DNA of 64,000 bases from Microvirga sp. TS319 (GTDB taxonomy: Bacteria; Pseudomonadota; Alphaproteobacteria; Rhizobiales; Beijerinckiaceae). The position numbers were made by a program, and so were the translations under genes. A model generated the notes under the pieces. It was not told the origin of the DNA and made no database searches. It saw nothing but the letters and a program-made list of their open reading frames with translations. Shown here in pieces: positions 33,640 through 42,363 of the stretch. Location of the stretch: positions 1,372,501 to 1,436,500 of the forward strand of contig NZ_JBGGGT010000001.1 of assembly GCF_041276405.1 (NCBI RefSeq), read 5' to 3'. Numbering within the stretch: the stretch's first letter is position 1; each line of letters starts with the position of its first letter.

Positions 33640-34829
33640 GGCATGTCCACCACTGCCTGTCCCCGCCTGGCCGTAACGCGTCCACGTTTGATAACCAGTG
33701 GACGTGGGGCGACATCGACCACGGCATGGGCGAGGGTTTCTCCGGTCAGCAGCGTGAGATCCGCATTGCAGCCAATCTCGAGGCCATAGTCCTCAAGACG
33801 CATAACATCTGCGCCGCCCTGCGAAACAATGTGAAGCACTTGTTCCAACTCGGCATCTGAGCGCACGCCATTCTTCATCCCGATCACCTTGGCGCGATCG
33901 AGCATGTCCGGTTGCCCCCATGGCCCCCAGGTATCACGAATACCGTCGCAGCCGCCGCCGACGCGCACACCTGCTGCCTTCAGGCGCATGATGGACGGCA
34001 CGGTGGCTGAGGGAGCGCCCGTTGTAAGAATAGCAATATCGAGCTTTGCAATCTCCTCGATCAGCTTTCCGACGCGAATATAATCATTCATTCCAAGCGC
34101 GAACGCATGGCTGATTGCAACCTTGCCCTCCATGCCGTTGGCGCGGACACGCTCAAAAATGAGTTCCATCGTGAAAGCGCCGAGATCACCAACCTCATGC
34201 AGATGAATGTCGATCGAGACGCCATGTTTCGCGGCGAGCCCGAAGAGAATGTCGAGCTGTCCTTTGGGATCACGGTCTATACCACAGGGGTCTATGCCGC
34301 CTAGCACTTCACAGCCCTGCTTCAGCGCCTCGTCGAGCAGATCAGCCGTCCCCGGCATGGCCATCACGCCAGACTGAGGGAAAGCGACGATTTCAATGTC
34401 GATGATACCGTCGAGCGTCTCGCGTGTTTCCCAAACGCCCTCGACCAGGGACAGCTTGTGAACCGGATCAATATCGACATGGCTCCGGATATGGGTGCTA
34501 CCATGAGCAACGAGGCCAATGGCATGGCGCATCGACTGGCGATGCGGATCAATGCCAATGGCGCTCCGGTTTTCCCGCTCAAAGTCGATCCGCTCCCGCA
34601 GGATCGCGGCACGGTTGTTCACATGCCACGGCATGCCCCAGGTGGTCTTGTCGAGATGAGTATGTGCATCAATCAGGCCAGGAACCACGATCGAATTGCC
34701 GCCATCCTCCACGGGTTGCCCTGGCTCGGGCTCAAAATTCCCCAAACCGGCAATCTTTCCGTCCTTGATGAGGATATCGCAGGCCCTGCCACCCATCGGC
34801 CGGACATTGCGGAGCAGAAGATTGTTCAT
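33636..34829 (-). CDS. cytosine deaminase-like amidohydrolase
   Basis: The ATG at 34829 (MNNLLLRNVRPMGGRACDIL) starts a 397-residue enzyme. Unlike its neighbours it has the intact HxH motif, SIVVPGLIDAHTHLDKTTWG, then STHIRSHVDIDPVHKL (a further His), IDIHLHEVGDLGAF, KVAISHAFALG and the catalytic/metal Asp in VGGGCDGIRDTWGPWGQPDM, as in CodA and related pyrimidine or triazine deaminases. It probably hydrolyses or deaminates a cyclic amide taken in by the adjacent importer. The stop overlaps the following amidohydrolase by four bases. Confidence 0.87.
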   Translation of the reverse strand: MNNLLLRNVRPMGGRACDILIKDGKIAGLGNFEPEPGQPVEDGGNSIVVPGLIDAHTHLDKTTWGMPWHVNNRAAILRERIDFERENRSAIGIDPHRQSMRHAIGLVAHGSTHIRSHVDIDPVHKLSLVEGVWETRETLDGIIDIEIVAFPQSGVMAMPGTADLLDEALKQGCEVLGGIDPCGIDRDPKGQLDILFGLAAKHGVSIDIHLHEVGDLGAFTMELIFERVRANGMEGKVAISHAFALGMNDYIRVGKLIEEIAKLDIAILTTGAPSATVPSIMRLKAAGVRVGGGCDGIRDTWGPWGQPDMLDRAKVIGMKNGVRSDAELEQVLHIVSQGGADVMRLEDYGLEIGCNADLTLLTGETLAHAVVDVAPRPLVIKRGRVTARRGQAVVDMP

Positions 34830-34834
34830 AGAAC

Positions 34835-35800
34835 TTACCTCAGTTTCGGGTTGAGTGCGTCGCGCAGCCAGTCGCCCAGCAGATTGACGGTGACGACCAG
34901 CAGGCAAAGCTGGATAACCGGAAACAGGACGATCCACCACGAGCCGGAGAACAGGTACTGGTTCCCAATACGAATCAGGGTTCCGAGCGATGGCTGACTC
35001 GGGGGCATCCCGATGCCGAGAAAGGACAGTGTGGCTTCGGTGAGGATCGCCATGCCGAAATTAAGCGTCGCGGCAACAAGAACTGGTGTCAACGTGTTGG
35101 GTAGAATGTGTTTCGCCATAATGCGGTGGGCCGGAACATGGATCAGTCTGGCCGCCTGCACATAATCTTTTCCGGACTCAACGATCGCCTGCGCGCGCAC
35201 CGTGCGGGCATATTGAACCCAGGCCGACAGTGCAATGGCGAGAATGAGAACGGCGGAGGCTCCGGCTTCGCGGAAGCCGGGCGGCAGCATCTGGCGGATG
35301 ATGGTCGAGACGAGAATGGCGACAAGAATAGTGGGTATCGACAACGTAACGTCGCCGATGCGCATCAGAAGATTATCGATAAAGCCCCCAAAATAACCGG
35401 ACACGAGCCCGGCCGTCATCCCGATCAGGAGCGACAGTGCAACCGATGCGATGCCAATAATTATGGAGATACGCGTCCCGTACAGGATCGCAGACAGCAT
35501 GTCGCGTCCTTGCGTATCCGTACCGAGCAGGAAAGGCCACTCGCCGCCATGCTGCCATATAGGCGGCAGCTCTGCTTTCCACATGTCCAGTTGAGCGCCG
35601 TCATACGGGTTCTGAGGCGCGATTAGCGGAGCGAAAATTGCAGTCATGATCAGGATCGCGAGGAGAGCGGCGCTCGCCATTGCGGTCTTGCTGTGAGTGA
35701 ACGACCACCATATGTCGCTCCGTCTCATACGTTTCAGGAGTGATGGTTGACCGATCTTCGCGTTCGTCATCGTTGCCATTTGTGATACCTGGATGCTCAT
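34835..35800 (-). CDS. Dpp/Opp-type ABC importer permease (DppC-like)
   Basis: The start ATG 35800 (MSIQVSQMATMTNAKIGQ) is preceded by an AGGG element. The 321-residue product has an N-terminal helix (SAALLAILIMTAIFAPLIAP), the periplasmic part with LGTDTQGRDMLSAILYGTRI, which is diagnostic for DppC proteins, and five membrane helices, with the EAA-type cytoplasmic loop YVQAARLIHVPAHRIMAKHI. It ends six bases before the cytosine deaminase-like gene. It pairs with the DppB-like permease just upstream. Confidence 0.92.
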   Translation of the reverse strand: MSIQVSQMATMTNAKIGQPSLLKRMRRSDIWWSFTHSKTAMASAALLAILIMTAIFAPLIAPQNPYDGAQLDMWKAELPPIWQHGGEWPFLLGTDTQGRDMLSAILYGTRISIIIGIASVALSLLIGMTAGLVSGYFGGFIDNLLMRIGDVTLSIPTILVAILVSTIIRQMLPPGFREAGASAVLILAIALSAWVQYARTVRAQAIVESGKDYVQAARLIHVPAHRIMAKHILPNTLTPVLVAATLNFGMAILTEATLSFLGIGMPPSQPSLGTLIRIGNQYLFSGSWWIVLFPVIQLCLLVVTVNLLGDWLRDALNPKLR

Positions 35801-35822
35801 CGATTTGCCCTCGCTGACTGTT

Positions 35823-36791
35823 TCAACGGGCAGTGCGCAAGCGGGGATCGATGACTGCGTACGCAATATCCACCAGCGTGTTGAGCACCACAAAGATGAA
35901 GGAAATAATGCATAGATAAGCCGCCATCACGGGAATATCGAGGAACGTAACGGCCTGAATGAACAGCAACCCCATGCCCGGCCATTGGAAGACGGTTTCG
36001 GTAATAAGCGCGAAGGCAATCAGTGACCCGACATTCATTGCAGTCAGAGTGACAACCGGCATCAGACAGTTTCGAAGCGCATGGCGGAAGTAGATGCGCC
36101 AACGCGGAATGCCCCTGGCACGCGCGAACTTCACATAATCGGACCGCAGCACTTCCAGCATTTCGGCACGGACGAGGCGCATTACCAATGTGACCTGGTA
36201 AAGCGATAAGGCAATAGATGGGAGGAGAAGGGCAGCACGGCCGGTCGGCGTGAGCAAGCCCGTCGACCACCAGCCAATCTGGACGACATCGCCTCGCCCA
36301 AACGCAGGCAGCCAGCCCAAGGTGACCGAGAAGACCAGGATTAACAGAATTCCGACGACGAAGCTCGGCAGAGATACGCCGACGATCGAGACGAACTGGA
36401 GGCTCTCCGTATACCACTGGCCGCGCCTGATGGCCGTAAGCACTCCGAGAGGTATCCCGACTACCAGTGATATCAACGTCGCAAGTAATACGAGTTCAAG
36501 CGTCGCTGGGAATCGTTCGCCGATGAGTTTAAGCACCTCCTGCCCATTACGATAGGAAATGCCGAATTCCCCCTGAGCTGCATTGACGACGAAACGCGCG
36601 TATTGTGTCAAAACACCATCGTTCAATCCAAGACGTTCGCGTAGGCTGTCGCGGTCAGCCTGCGTCATCTGTTCATTGGCCATCATCTCGACCGGATCAC
36701 CAGCCAGTCGGAAGATCAGAAAAGCGAGCATGGCAACTGCAAGCATCACTAATATGGCATTTGCCAAGCGCTTTATGATAAAAACCAGCAT
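35823..36791 (-). CDS. Dpp/Opp-type ABC importer permease (DppB-like)
   Basis: The 322-residue product starts MLVFIIKRLANAILVMLAVA and shows six membrane helices and the EAA loop VLRSDYVKFARARGIPRWRI followed by YFRHALRNCLMPVVT, typical for DppB/OppB. Motifs LNDGVLTQYARFVVN and GEFGISYRNGQEVL are also family-like. It is the first membrane gene after the binding protein, with a strong hairpin in the 62-base gap before it. Confidence 0.92.
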   Translation of the reverse strand: MLVFIIKRLANAILVMLAVAMLAFLIFRLAGDPVEMMANEQMTQADRDSLRERLGLNDGVLTQYARFVVNAAQGEFGISYRNGQEVLKLIGERFPATLELVLLATLISLVVGIPLGVLTAIRRGQWYTESLQFVSIVGVSLPSFVVGILLILVFSVTLGWLPAFGRGDVVQIGWWSTGLLTPTGRAALLLPSIALSLYQVTLVMRLVRAEMLEVLRSDYVKFARARGIPRWRIYFRHALRNCLMPVVTLTAMNVGSLIAFALITETVFQWPGMGLLFIQAVTFLDIPVMAAYLCIISFIFVVLNTLVDIAYAVIDPRLRTAR

Positions 36792-36810
36792 AAAGATTCC
36801 CTCAACGGCG

Positions 36811-36845
36811 TATTGCCACGGATCGGCTTACGTCCCGTGGCAATA
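36811..36845 (-). terminator. hairpin between binding protein and permease genes (attenuator or mRNA stabiliser)
   Basis: TATTGCCACGG (36811-36821) and CCGTGGCAATA (36835-36845) form a perfect eleven-pair stem with a 13-base loop, immediately after the solute-binding protein gene in transcription order. Such hairpins commonly keep binding-protein message more abundant than the downstream membrane genes. No T run follows, so full termination is unlikely. Confidence 0.7.
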
Positions 36846-36853
36846 GGGACGAA

Positions 36854-38413
36854 TTACTTGGCGAAGTGCGTCAGCCAGTGGCGGGGCTTGTTGTCGGCGG
36901 CCTGAACGACCCGGTCGATCTTATCTGACATGACCCATGCCATCGGCTGCTGATGCAACGGGAGCATCACGATCTCATCCTTGACCATTTCAAGCGCCCT
37001 AGTTTGCAGAGCCAACCGTTTCGCCCGGTCCATCTCTGTTGAGGCCTGCACAATCAACTTATCGATTTGGGGATAGCTCCAACCACCCCAGTTAAACACC
37101 CCGGCATTGTCGCTCTTCGATTGTATCATCTGCAAAAGGATCGAATAGCTGTCGAGCATAGGCTCATTGGCCCAGCCGATCAGATATACGTCTGCCTTGC
37201 CGCTGGTTCGTTTCGGTGCCTGGGCAGCGGCCGGCGCGATATCCAGCTGTGGCTTGAATCCAGCGCGGTTCAGCATGTTTACAATGCCCTGGCAGAGCTC
37301 TTCCTCGTTCACATAGGCGTCCGTCGTACAGACCAGCGTGAATGGATAATCTGTTGCACCTGCTTCTGACAGAAGTCTCTTTGATACTTCTCTATCAAAA
37401 TCCGGCGTCTTGTCTAACTCTGCAGTATAACCGGGGATTTCAGGAGCAACGATGGTGCCGGCTGTTCTGGATTTTCCGCGCATAATGCGCTTTTGGATCA
37501 ATTCGCGGTCCAGCGCGTAGGCGAACGCCTGACGTACACGCAGGTCATTGAACTTGTTCTCTGATCCGCTCGCCAGCTTCGGCCGTCGGTTGAATCCGAT
37601 CATGACCGTGCGCAGATCGGTGCGCTCCATCATCTTCAGCCCCGGCTGCGCAGACAAGCGAGGCAAATCCTGAGCAGGAGCATTCTCAGTAAAATCAACC
37701 TCTTGTGACAGGAGTGCTGCCACGCGTGTAGCGGCTGAGGTGATAGGGATAAACTCTATCCGATCAATGTTATGTTTCTTCTCATCCCACCAGCTGCCGT
37801 TAACGGACAATATGGTCCTGCTATCGGGTACGCGGCTCTCCAGCTTAAAGGGTCCAGTGCCGTTAGTATTGTAAGTGGCGTAGCCCTCAGTCTTTGCGCC
37901 AACGTCGGTCGGCTTTTCGGAGTTGTTTTTGACCAGCCAGCCTGCGTCAAATATGTGAATGTTGGTCAGATCATTGAGAAGCAGCGGATAGAGACCCGTT
38001 AGCTCAATGTCGACCGTGTAATCATCAACTTTCTTGGATGACTTATAGGCTGGCAGATTGCCGCGCAGCGGAGAAACTGGGTCGCTCACGCGCTTCAAGG
38101 AGGCGAGCACATCGTCAGCGGTGAAATCTGCACCGTCGTGAAATTTGACGCCCTTACGTAGGTGGAAGCGCCAAATCGTGTCGGAGACGGCCTCCCAGGA
38201 CTCCGCCAGTGCCGGTTCGATCGTCAGATTGGCATCGTAGCGAACGAGTCCCTCATAGATGTGGTTGAGGAAGGAAAGGGTGTAGCTATCACCATAAGAA
38301 TAAGGATCCAGCGAGTAAATGTCACGGGATGCGCCCCATTTAAGGGTTGCCGCCTGCGTGGGCCAAGCGAGGCCCAGGGCGATGGATGTTGCGAGACCGA
38401 TTTTCTTCAGCAT
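36854..38413 (-). CDS. family 5 ABC solute-binding protein (paralogue 1)
   Basis: The 519-residue product has a signal peptide (MLKKIGLATSIALGLAWPTQ, then AATLKWG) and family 5 hallmarks: DIYSLDPYSYGDSYTLSFLN, HIYEGLVRYDANLTIEPAL, FHLRKGVKFHDGADFTADDV and YNTNGTGPFKLES. It would bind a small peptide or other amide in the periplasm. Its closest relative in the window is the protein at 40616-42181. It heads the permease, amidohydrolase and ATPase genes on the minus strand, but an operator, a short ORF and 228 bases separate it from the likely promoter. Confidence 0.92.
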   Translation of the reverse strand: MLKKIGLATSIALGLAWPTQAATLKWGASRDIYSLDPYSYGDSYTLSFLNHIYEGLVRYDANLTIEPALAESWEAVSDTIWRFHLRKGVKFHDGADFTADDVLASLKRVSDPVSPLRGNLPAYKSSKKVDDYTVDIELTGLYPLLLNDLTNIHIFDAGWLVKNNSEKPTDVGAKTEGYATYNTNGTGPFKLESRVPDSRTILSVNGSWWDEKKHNIDRIEFIPITSAATRVAALLSQEVDFTENAPAQDLPRLSAQPGLKMMERTDLRTVMIGFNRRPKLASGSENKFNDLRVRQAFAYALDRELIQKRIMRGKSRTAGTIVAPEIPGYTAELDKTPDFDREVSKRLLSEAGATDYPFTLVCTTDAYVNEEELCQGIVNMLNRAGFKPQLDIAPAAAQAPKRTSGKADVYLIGWANEPMLDSYSILLQMIQSKSDNAGVFNWGGWSYPQIDKLIVQASTEMDRAKRLALQTRALEMVKDEIVMLPLHQQPMAWVMSDKIDRVVQAADNKPRHWLTHFAK

Positions 38414-38641
38414 CAGATTGTTCCACTTCTAGAGAGCCACGCCTCCTTTGGTGGAGGTCTGTTCTATGTGCAGTCTCGCGCAGCTTGCGCGGTGTTTCGT
38501 TTAGCGCTCTACACTCTCGAACCGCGTTCGTAGCGAAGTAGCGATCGTGGGCTTCAAGCTAGTATCGCGAGCTTTCGTCCAGCTTGTTGAGCCGGGGGAT
38601 AAATCCAGGCGGTGCAATACAGGCGCAACACACCCTGTAGC

Positions 38642-38749
38642 TTAGAGCACCGGCATCTCGTTGAGTCGTTTGATCCGGCGCGACATTGCTGGTTGGGCCG
38701 TTTTTGCAGCTGCTGTGAGCAAAGGGGCGAGCACCTGGGTCACAGTCAT
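38642..38749 (-). CDS. 35-residue ORF with a strong ribosome binding site
   Basis: The minus ATG at 38749 follows AGGAGGAGGAAGA, the strongest Shine-Dalgarno-like tract in the island. The frame MTVTQVLAPLLTAAAKTAQP then AMSRRIKRLNEMPVL looks like part of a LysR helix-turn-helix (TAQPAMSRRIKRL) with a shortened front. It lies between an operator-like site and the first binding protein gene on the same strand. It could be a leader peptide, a tiny regulator or the relic of a LysR gene. Evidence for function is limited to the ribosome binding site. Confidence 0.35.
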   Translation of the reverse strand: MTVTQVLAPLLTAAAKTAQPAMSRRIKRLNEMPVL

Positions 38750-38822
38750 TCTTCCTCCTCCTGATCAGACGTATCTCTGATCTTTCAGTCATCATGATGG
38801 AGCCCGTATTTTTGTCAACATC

Positions 38823-38834
38823 ATTGTAGACGAT
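38823..38834. promoter_or_regulatory. GntR-type operator before the first binding-protein operon
   Basis: ATTGTAGACGAT at 38823-38834 differs by one base from the perfect ATTGTAGACAAT before the second binding protein gene at 42279. It sits about 75 bases upstream of the short ORF and about 410 bases upstream of the binding protein. Confidence 0.55.
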
Positions 38835-38964
38835 TTCTCCGGACTTGGATCGAGACGTTTGTCTGCAGAATCGTCTCGGACTTCAAGGGGCGTGCCAAGG
38901 GTCGCTTATGAACGGACGTTGGGCCGCTGTTACAGGCACGGTCACACGTGCGAAGGAGACTCGA

Positions 38965-40449
38965 CTATTTCCAGATGGGATAGCTTGAAGGAAACAGCTC
39001 CTCTACTGTTCGATGCCGCCAGCTCCTATCGGGATATTTTTCGATCAGCCGGTCAAATTGTCTCTGCGCCTGGTGACGCGCCGCGATCATGTCAATGCCG
39101 ACTAACTTCCCTTCAAGCATCGACAGGCGTCCATCAACAAAAACGGCTTGCGTGACCTTGCCTGACCCGCCGGTCAACAATGTGGTTATAGGATCGACAC
39201 TTGGTGTCATATACAGGTCGTCAAGGCGGAATATTGAGATGTCGGCGCGCGCTCTTGGAGCGAGACGGCCAATGTCCGTGCGGCCAAGTGCCCTTGCCCC
39301 ACCCAGTGTGGCTGCATCGAACAATTCGGCAGACCGCACAGCATCCGAGTTCTTTTCGCTGACGCGACATGTGATGAGGGCGATTAGCAGATTCATGAGC
39401 ATATCGGGAGGCGCAGTATCTGTAGCCATGCCTACATTAATGCCGAGATTACGGCAGGCCGAGAACGAGTTCAGAGTACTGCCCATTCGCGCCGAGACGA
39501 GCGGTGAATGGGCGATTGAAACACCATTCTCCGCATAGAGGCGCAGATCGCTGGCGGTTGCATAGGTTGCATGAGGAGCAATCAACCTCTCGCTCAAGAG
39601 ACGATTGTCTTTCAGCCATTGTGGCGCAGTGACACCATGGAGCTTGCGCATGGTGGCGAGTTCCATCGCGCCTTGCGCCATGTGCAATCTCACCCGACAA
39701 TCAAGGTCCTGGGCTGCCGCCATTGTCCGCTGCAGGAGCGGGAGCGTGCAGGTTTCCACTCGGTCCGGCGCAAGCATGCCGTTTACAAGGCCGCCATGGC
39801 GGCCATGCTGGCGCTCGATAAATGCTATGGCGTCCTCAAGGCCGCGTAGCCCCCTCGTCTCATCGAACGATGAATCAAACTGGCCCGGCTCGACCAGCAC
39901 CATACTGCCGGAACGATAGGCGGGGCTCAAGAAGACACGCAGTCCTAAGTCGCCGGCCGCATCGGAAGCGGCATCAAACTCCGCTACCGTCTCGGCCCAT
40001 TCTCGATAATAAAGCGATGCAATCGGCGCGGCGGTCGTGATGCCATTGAGCAGCAACAAGCCGAACGCGAACCGTTTCTGAAAAGCAAGTTCTTCAGGCG
40101 TGTACATCTCATATGGACCACGTTCGACGTAGGATCGTGGCCAGATACGGCCCTTTGCCCAACCCGGCTGATTATCCGTCACAAGAAGGTAAGTATCGAG
40201 ATCTGATAGAGCGTCGAGATCAATCAGCCCCGGGCTGATGAGAGCCTTGCCAAAGTCGATGCGCTGTGTCACCTCGCCATGAAAGTGCGGTCCGGCGTAA
40301 ATCACTTCACCTTGTTCGATGACAAGCTCGCCATTCGGCACGAGATGATGACTATCGTCCCGATAAGCGAGCAGCCATTCAGCACACATCAACGTGCGCC
40401 CTTCCGGCCGCTTTCCGAGAGTGAGGTACTGAGAAAAATCTGAGGTCAT
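38965..40449 (-). CDS. amidohydrolase superfamily protein lacking the HxH motif (paralogue 2)
   Basis: From ATG 40449 (MTSDFSQYLTLGKRPEGRTL), 494 residues, clearly a duplicate of the protein at 32143-33639. It shares ALISPGLIDLDALSDLD at the place of HxH, QKRFAFGLLLLNGITTAAPI, RLHMAQGAMELATM, LIAPHATYATASDL and MATDTAPPDMLMN. The missing HxH is therefore a fixed family trait, not a random mutation. It lies downstream of the second binding protein on the same strand, with a hairpin in the 166-base gap. Start choice is uncertain because no strong ribosome binding site precedes it. Confidence 0.85.
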   Translation of the reverse strand: MTSDFSQYLTLGKRPEGRTLMCAEWLLAYRDDSHHLVPNGELVIEQGEVIYAGPHFHGEVTQRIDFGKALISPGLIDLDALSDLDTYLLVTDNQPGWAKGRIWPRSYVERGPYEMYTPEELAFQKRFAFGLLLLNGITTAAPIASLYYREWAETVAEFDAASDAAGDLGLRVFLSPAYRSGSMVLVEPGQFDSSFDETRGLRGLEDAIAFIERQHGRHGGLVNGMLAPDRVETCTLPLLQRTMAAAQDLDCRVRLHMAQGAMELATMRKLHGVTAPQWLKDNRLLSERLIAPHATYATASDLRLYAENGVSIAHSPLVSARMGSTLNSFSACRNLGINVGMATDTAPPDMLMNLLIALITCRVSEKNSDAVRSAELFDAATLGGARALGRTDIGRLAPRARADISIFRLDDLYMTPSVDPITTLLTGGSGKVTQAVFVDGRLSMLEGKLVGIDMIAARHQAQRQFDRLIEKYPDRSWRHRTVEELFPSSYPIWK

Positions 40450-40553
40450 GCGGCACTGCCGATTTCGTGTCACAATCCCGTCCCTGAGATGAAAGCCTTC
40501 ACGGCATTGCTGTACTTTGGGCAAGGATCCGCGCTAGGGACAGGCACCTATCT

Positions 40554-40587
40554 AAAGAGCGCTTCACCATTCGATGAAACGCTCTTT
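40554..40587 (-). terminator. hairpin after the second binding protein gene
   Basis: AAAGAGCG (40554-40561) pairs with CGCTCTTT (40580-40587), and an inner TTCA/TGAA extends the stem past one mismatch. On the minus strand the stem ends in CTCTTTAG, a weak terminator-like tail. It parallels the hairpin after the first binding protein gene and probably limits read-through into the amidohydrolase gene. Confidence 0.6.
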
Positions 40588-40615
40588 GGATGCTATCATT
40601 CCATGTACAGAGCAG

Positions 40616-42181
40616 CTACTTCGCCACCTGCGTCAGCCAGTGGCGTGGCTTGTTATCGGCACGGAAGTCCACGCTCTTCACCTTGTCCAACATAGCCCAC
40701 GCTATGGGTTGCTGGTGCAGCGGGATAAGGAGCACTTGTTCCTTAGCGATCTTCAAAGCCGCCTCTTCGAGTGCGAGGCGCTTTTCAGTATCTGGCTCTC
40801 GTGCAGCCTGGTCAACCAGCCTATCAATCTCAGGTATCGACCAGCCACCGAAGTTTGACACGCCAGTGGAACCCTTACGCGTAGACAACACCTGGGACAG
40901 CAGTGAATAGGCATCGAGAGTTGGCTCGTTCGCCCAACTCAGATTAAAGACATCGGCCTTGCCAGTTGTTCGTTTCGGTTGTTGTACCGCGCGTGGCCCA
41001 ATGTCGATGGTGGGTTGAAAGCCGCTGCGCTTCAATAAGTTAGCGATCCCGCTGCAAAAATCCTCTTCGTTGATGCTCTCATCGTTCATGCACAGATAGG
41101 TGAAAGCAAGATTCTCTTGACCGGCGTCTGCCAGCAGTTTCTTTGCAGCGCTCGGATTCGCCGGCTGATAGACATCGAGGGACTTTGCGTAGCCTGCAAT
41201 GTCCGGCGCAATCAATGAGCCGGAAGGGCGTGCGAGCCCACGCATGACCTTGCTGTTGATCAGTTCACGGTCGATAGAGGCCTCAACAGCCTGACGGACT
41301 CGGAGGTCATTGAACGGGTTGGGGCGCCCGTCTTCCAGTTTTGCCTTGCGATTGAAGCCGATGAATACAGTACGGAGTTCGGTGCGTTTCTTGACGTTGA
41401 TGTTTGGCGAGGACTCCAGCCGCGGCAGATCTTGGATGGGTGCGGAATCGATCAGGTCGACTTCGCCGGAGAGCAGTGCCGCGACACGTGTCGAGGCAGA
41501 GGATATGGGGAGGTATTCAATACGGTCGAGGTTGTGCTTCTTTTGATCCCACCACTGGTTGTTGGTGACCAGAGTCGTTTTGCTGTCCGGAACGCGGCTT
41601 TCGAGTTTGAACGGGCCGGTCCCGTTGGTGTTATGGGTTGCGTAGCCTTCGACCTTCGAGGAAAAGTCGGTCGGTTTCTCAGTGTTGTTGTCCTTCAACC
41701 ACTGCGCACTGAACATGAAGATGTTGGTCATATCGTTCAGGAACAGCGCTGTCGGGGCAGAAACCTCAATATCAACCGTGTAATCGTCGACCTTCTTGCA
41801 GTCGACATACAGCGGAATATTGCCGCGCAAAGGCGACGCCGGATCAGAAACTCGCTTCATCGAAGCGACTACGTCATCAGCATTGAAGTCGTCACCATCA
41901 TGAAACTTGACGTCCTTACGGAGGGTGAAGCGCCAGTACTTGTTATCGACGAGTTTCCAGTCTGTGGCCAGTGCCGGTTCGATCTTGAACTCCGGCCCAT
42001 AACGGACCAGGCCCTCATAGATATGATTGAGAAACGCGAGATTTGACGTTGATGCAACCGAGTCCGGGTCGAGAGAATAAATGTCCGCCCGGCTCCCCCA
42101 TTTCAAAGTGGCAGCATCCGCAGGCGCTACGATAGCAGCTGTTGTCAAAGCAGCGACCAAAAGTCTTTTCAACCGAGACAT
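40616..42181 (-). CDS. family 5 ABC solute-binding protein (paralogue 2)
   Basis: The 521-residue product has a signal peptide (MSRLKRLLVAALTTAAIVAP then ADAATLKWG) and close similarity to the protein at 36854-38413: LDPDSVASTSNLAFLNHIYE, FTLRKDVKFHDGDDFNADDV, YATHNTNGTGPFKLESRVPD and AADAGQENLAFTYLCMNDE-like features. No second permease/ATPase set is present, so both binding proteins probably share the single importer. A perfect operator-like site lies about 100 bases upstream, in the gap to the divergent amidohydrolase. Confidence 0.92.
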   Translation of the reverse strand: MSRLKRLLVAALTTAAIVAPADAATLKWGSRADIYSLDPDSVASTSNLAFLNHIYEGLVRYGPEFKIEPALATDWKLVDNKYWRFTLRKDVKFHDGDDFNADDVVASMKRVSDPASPLRGNIPLYVDCKKVDDYTVDIEVSAPTALFLNDMTNIFMFSAQWLKDNNTEKPTDFSSKVEGYATHNTNGTGPFKLESRVPDSKTTLVTNNQWWDQKKHNLDRIEYLPISSASTRVAALLSGEVDLIDSAPIQDLPRLESSPNINVKKRTELRTVFIGFNRKAKLEDGRPNPFNDLRVRQAVEASIDRELINSKVMRGLARPSGSLIAPDIAGYAKSLDVYQPANPSAAKKLLADAGQENLAFTYLCMNDESINEEDFCSGIANLLKRSGFQPTIDIGPRAVQQPKRTTGKADVFNLSWANEPTLDAYSLLSQVLSTRKGSTGVSNFGGWSIPEIDRLVDQAAREPDTEKRLALEEAALKIAKEQVLLIPLHQQPIAWAMLDKVKSVDFRADNKPRHWLTQVAK

Positions 42182-42278
42182 GCTCTTTCCCTCAGACCGG
42201 TATTGGTTTGTTATGAAGTTCGCTTTTCTTAATTCTTATGCTGCCATCATTCTTATTGCCGATTGGATTGTCAATGAT

Positions 42279-42290
42279 ATTGTAGACAAT
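42279..42290. promoter_or_regulatory. GntR-type operator between the second binding protein and the divergent amidohydrolase
   Basis: ATTGTAGACAAT is symmetric except for the two central bases, with five-base arms. It lies between divergent starts at 42181 and 42364, so it could control both. It shares its core (reverse complement TTGTCTACAA) with the site at 29336 in front of the GntR gene. Confidence 0.65.
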
Positions 42291-42363
42291 TATGGCAAAT
42301 CTGCTCGACAGCAAGTTGGCCGCTGACATAGCTTGGCACCATGCAATAACTCGGGGTTAGGGA

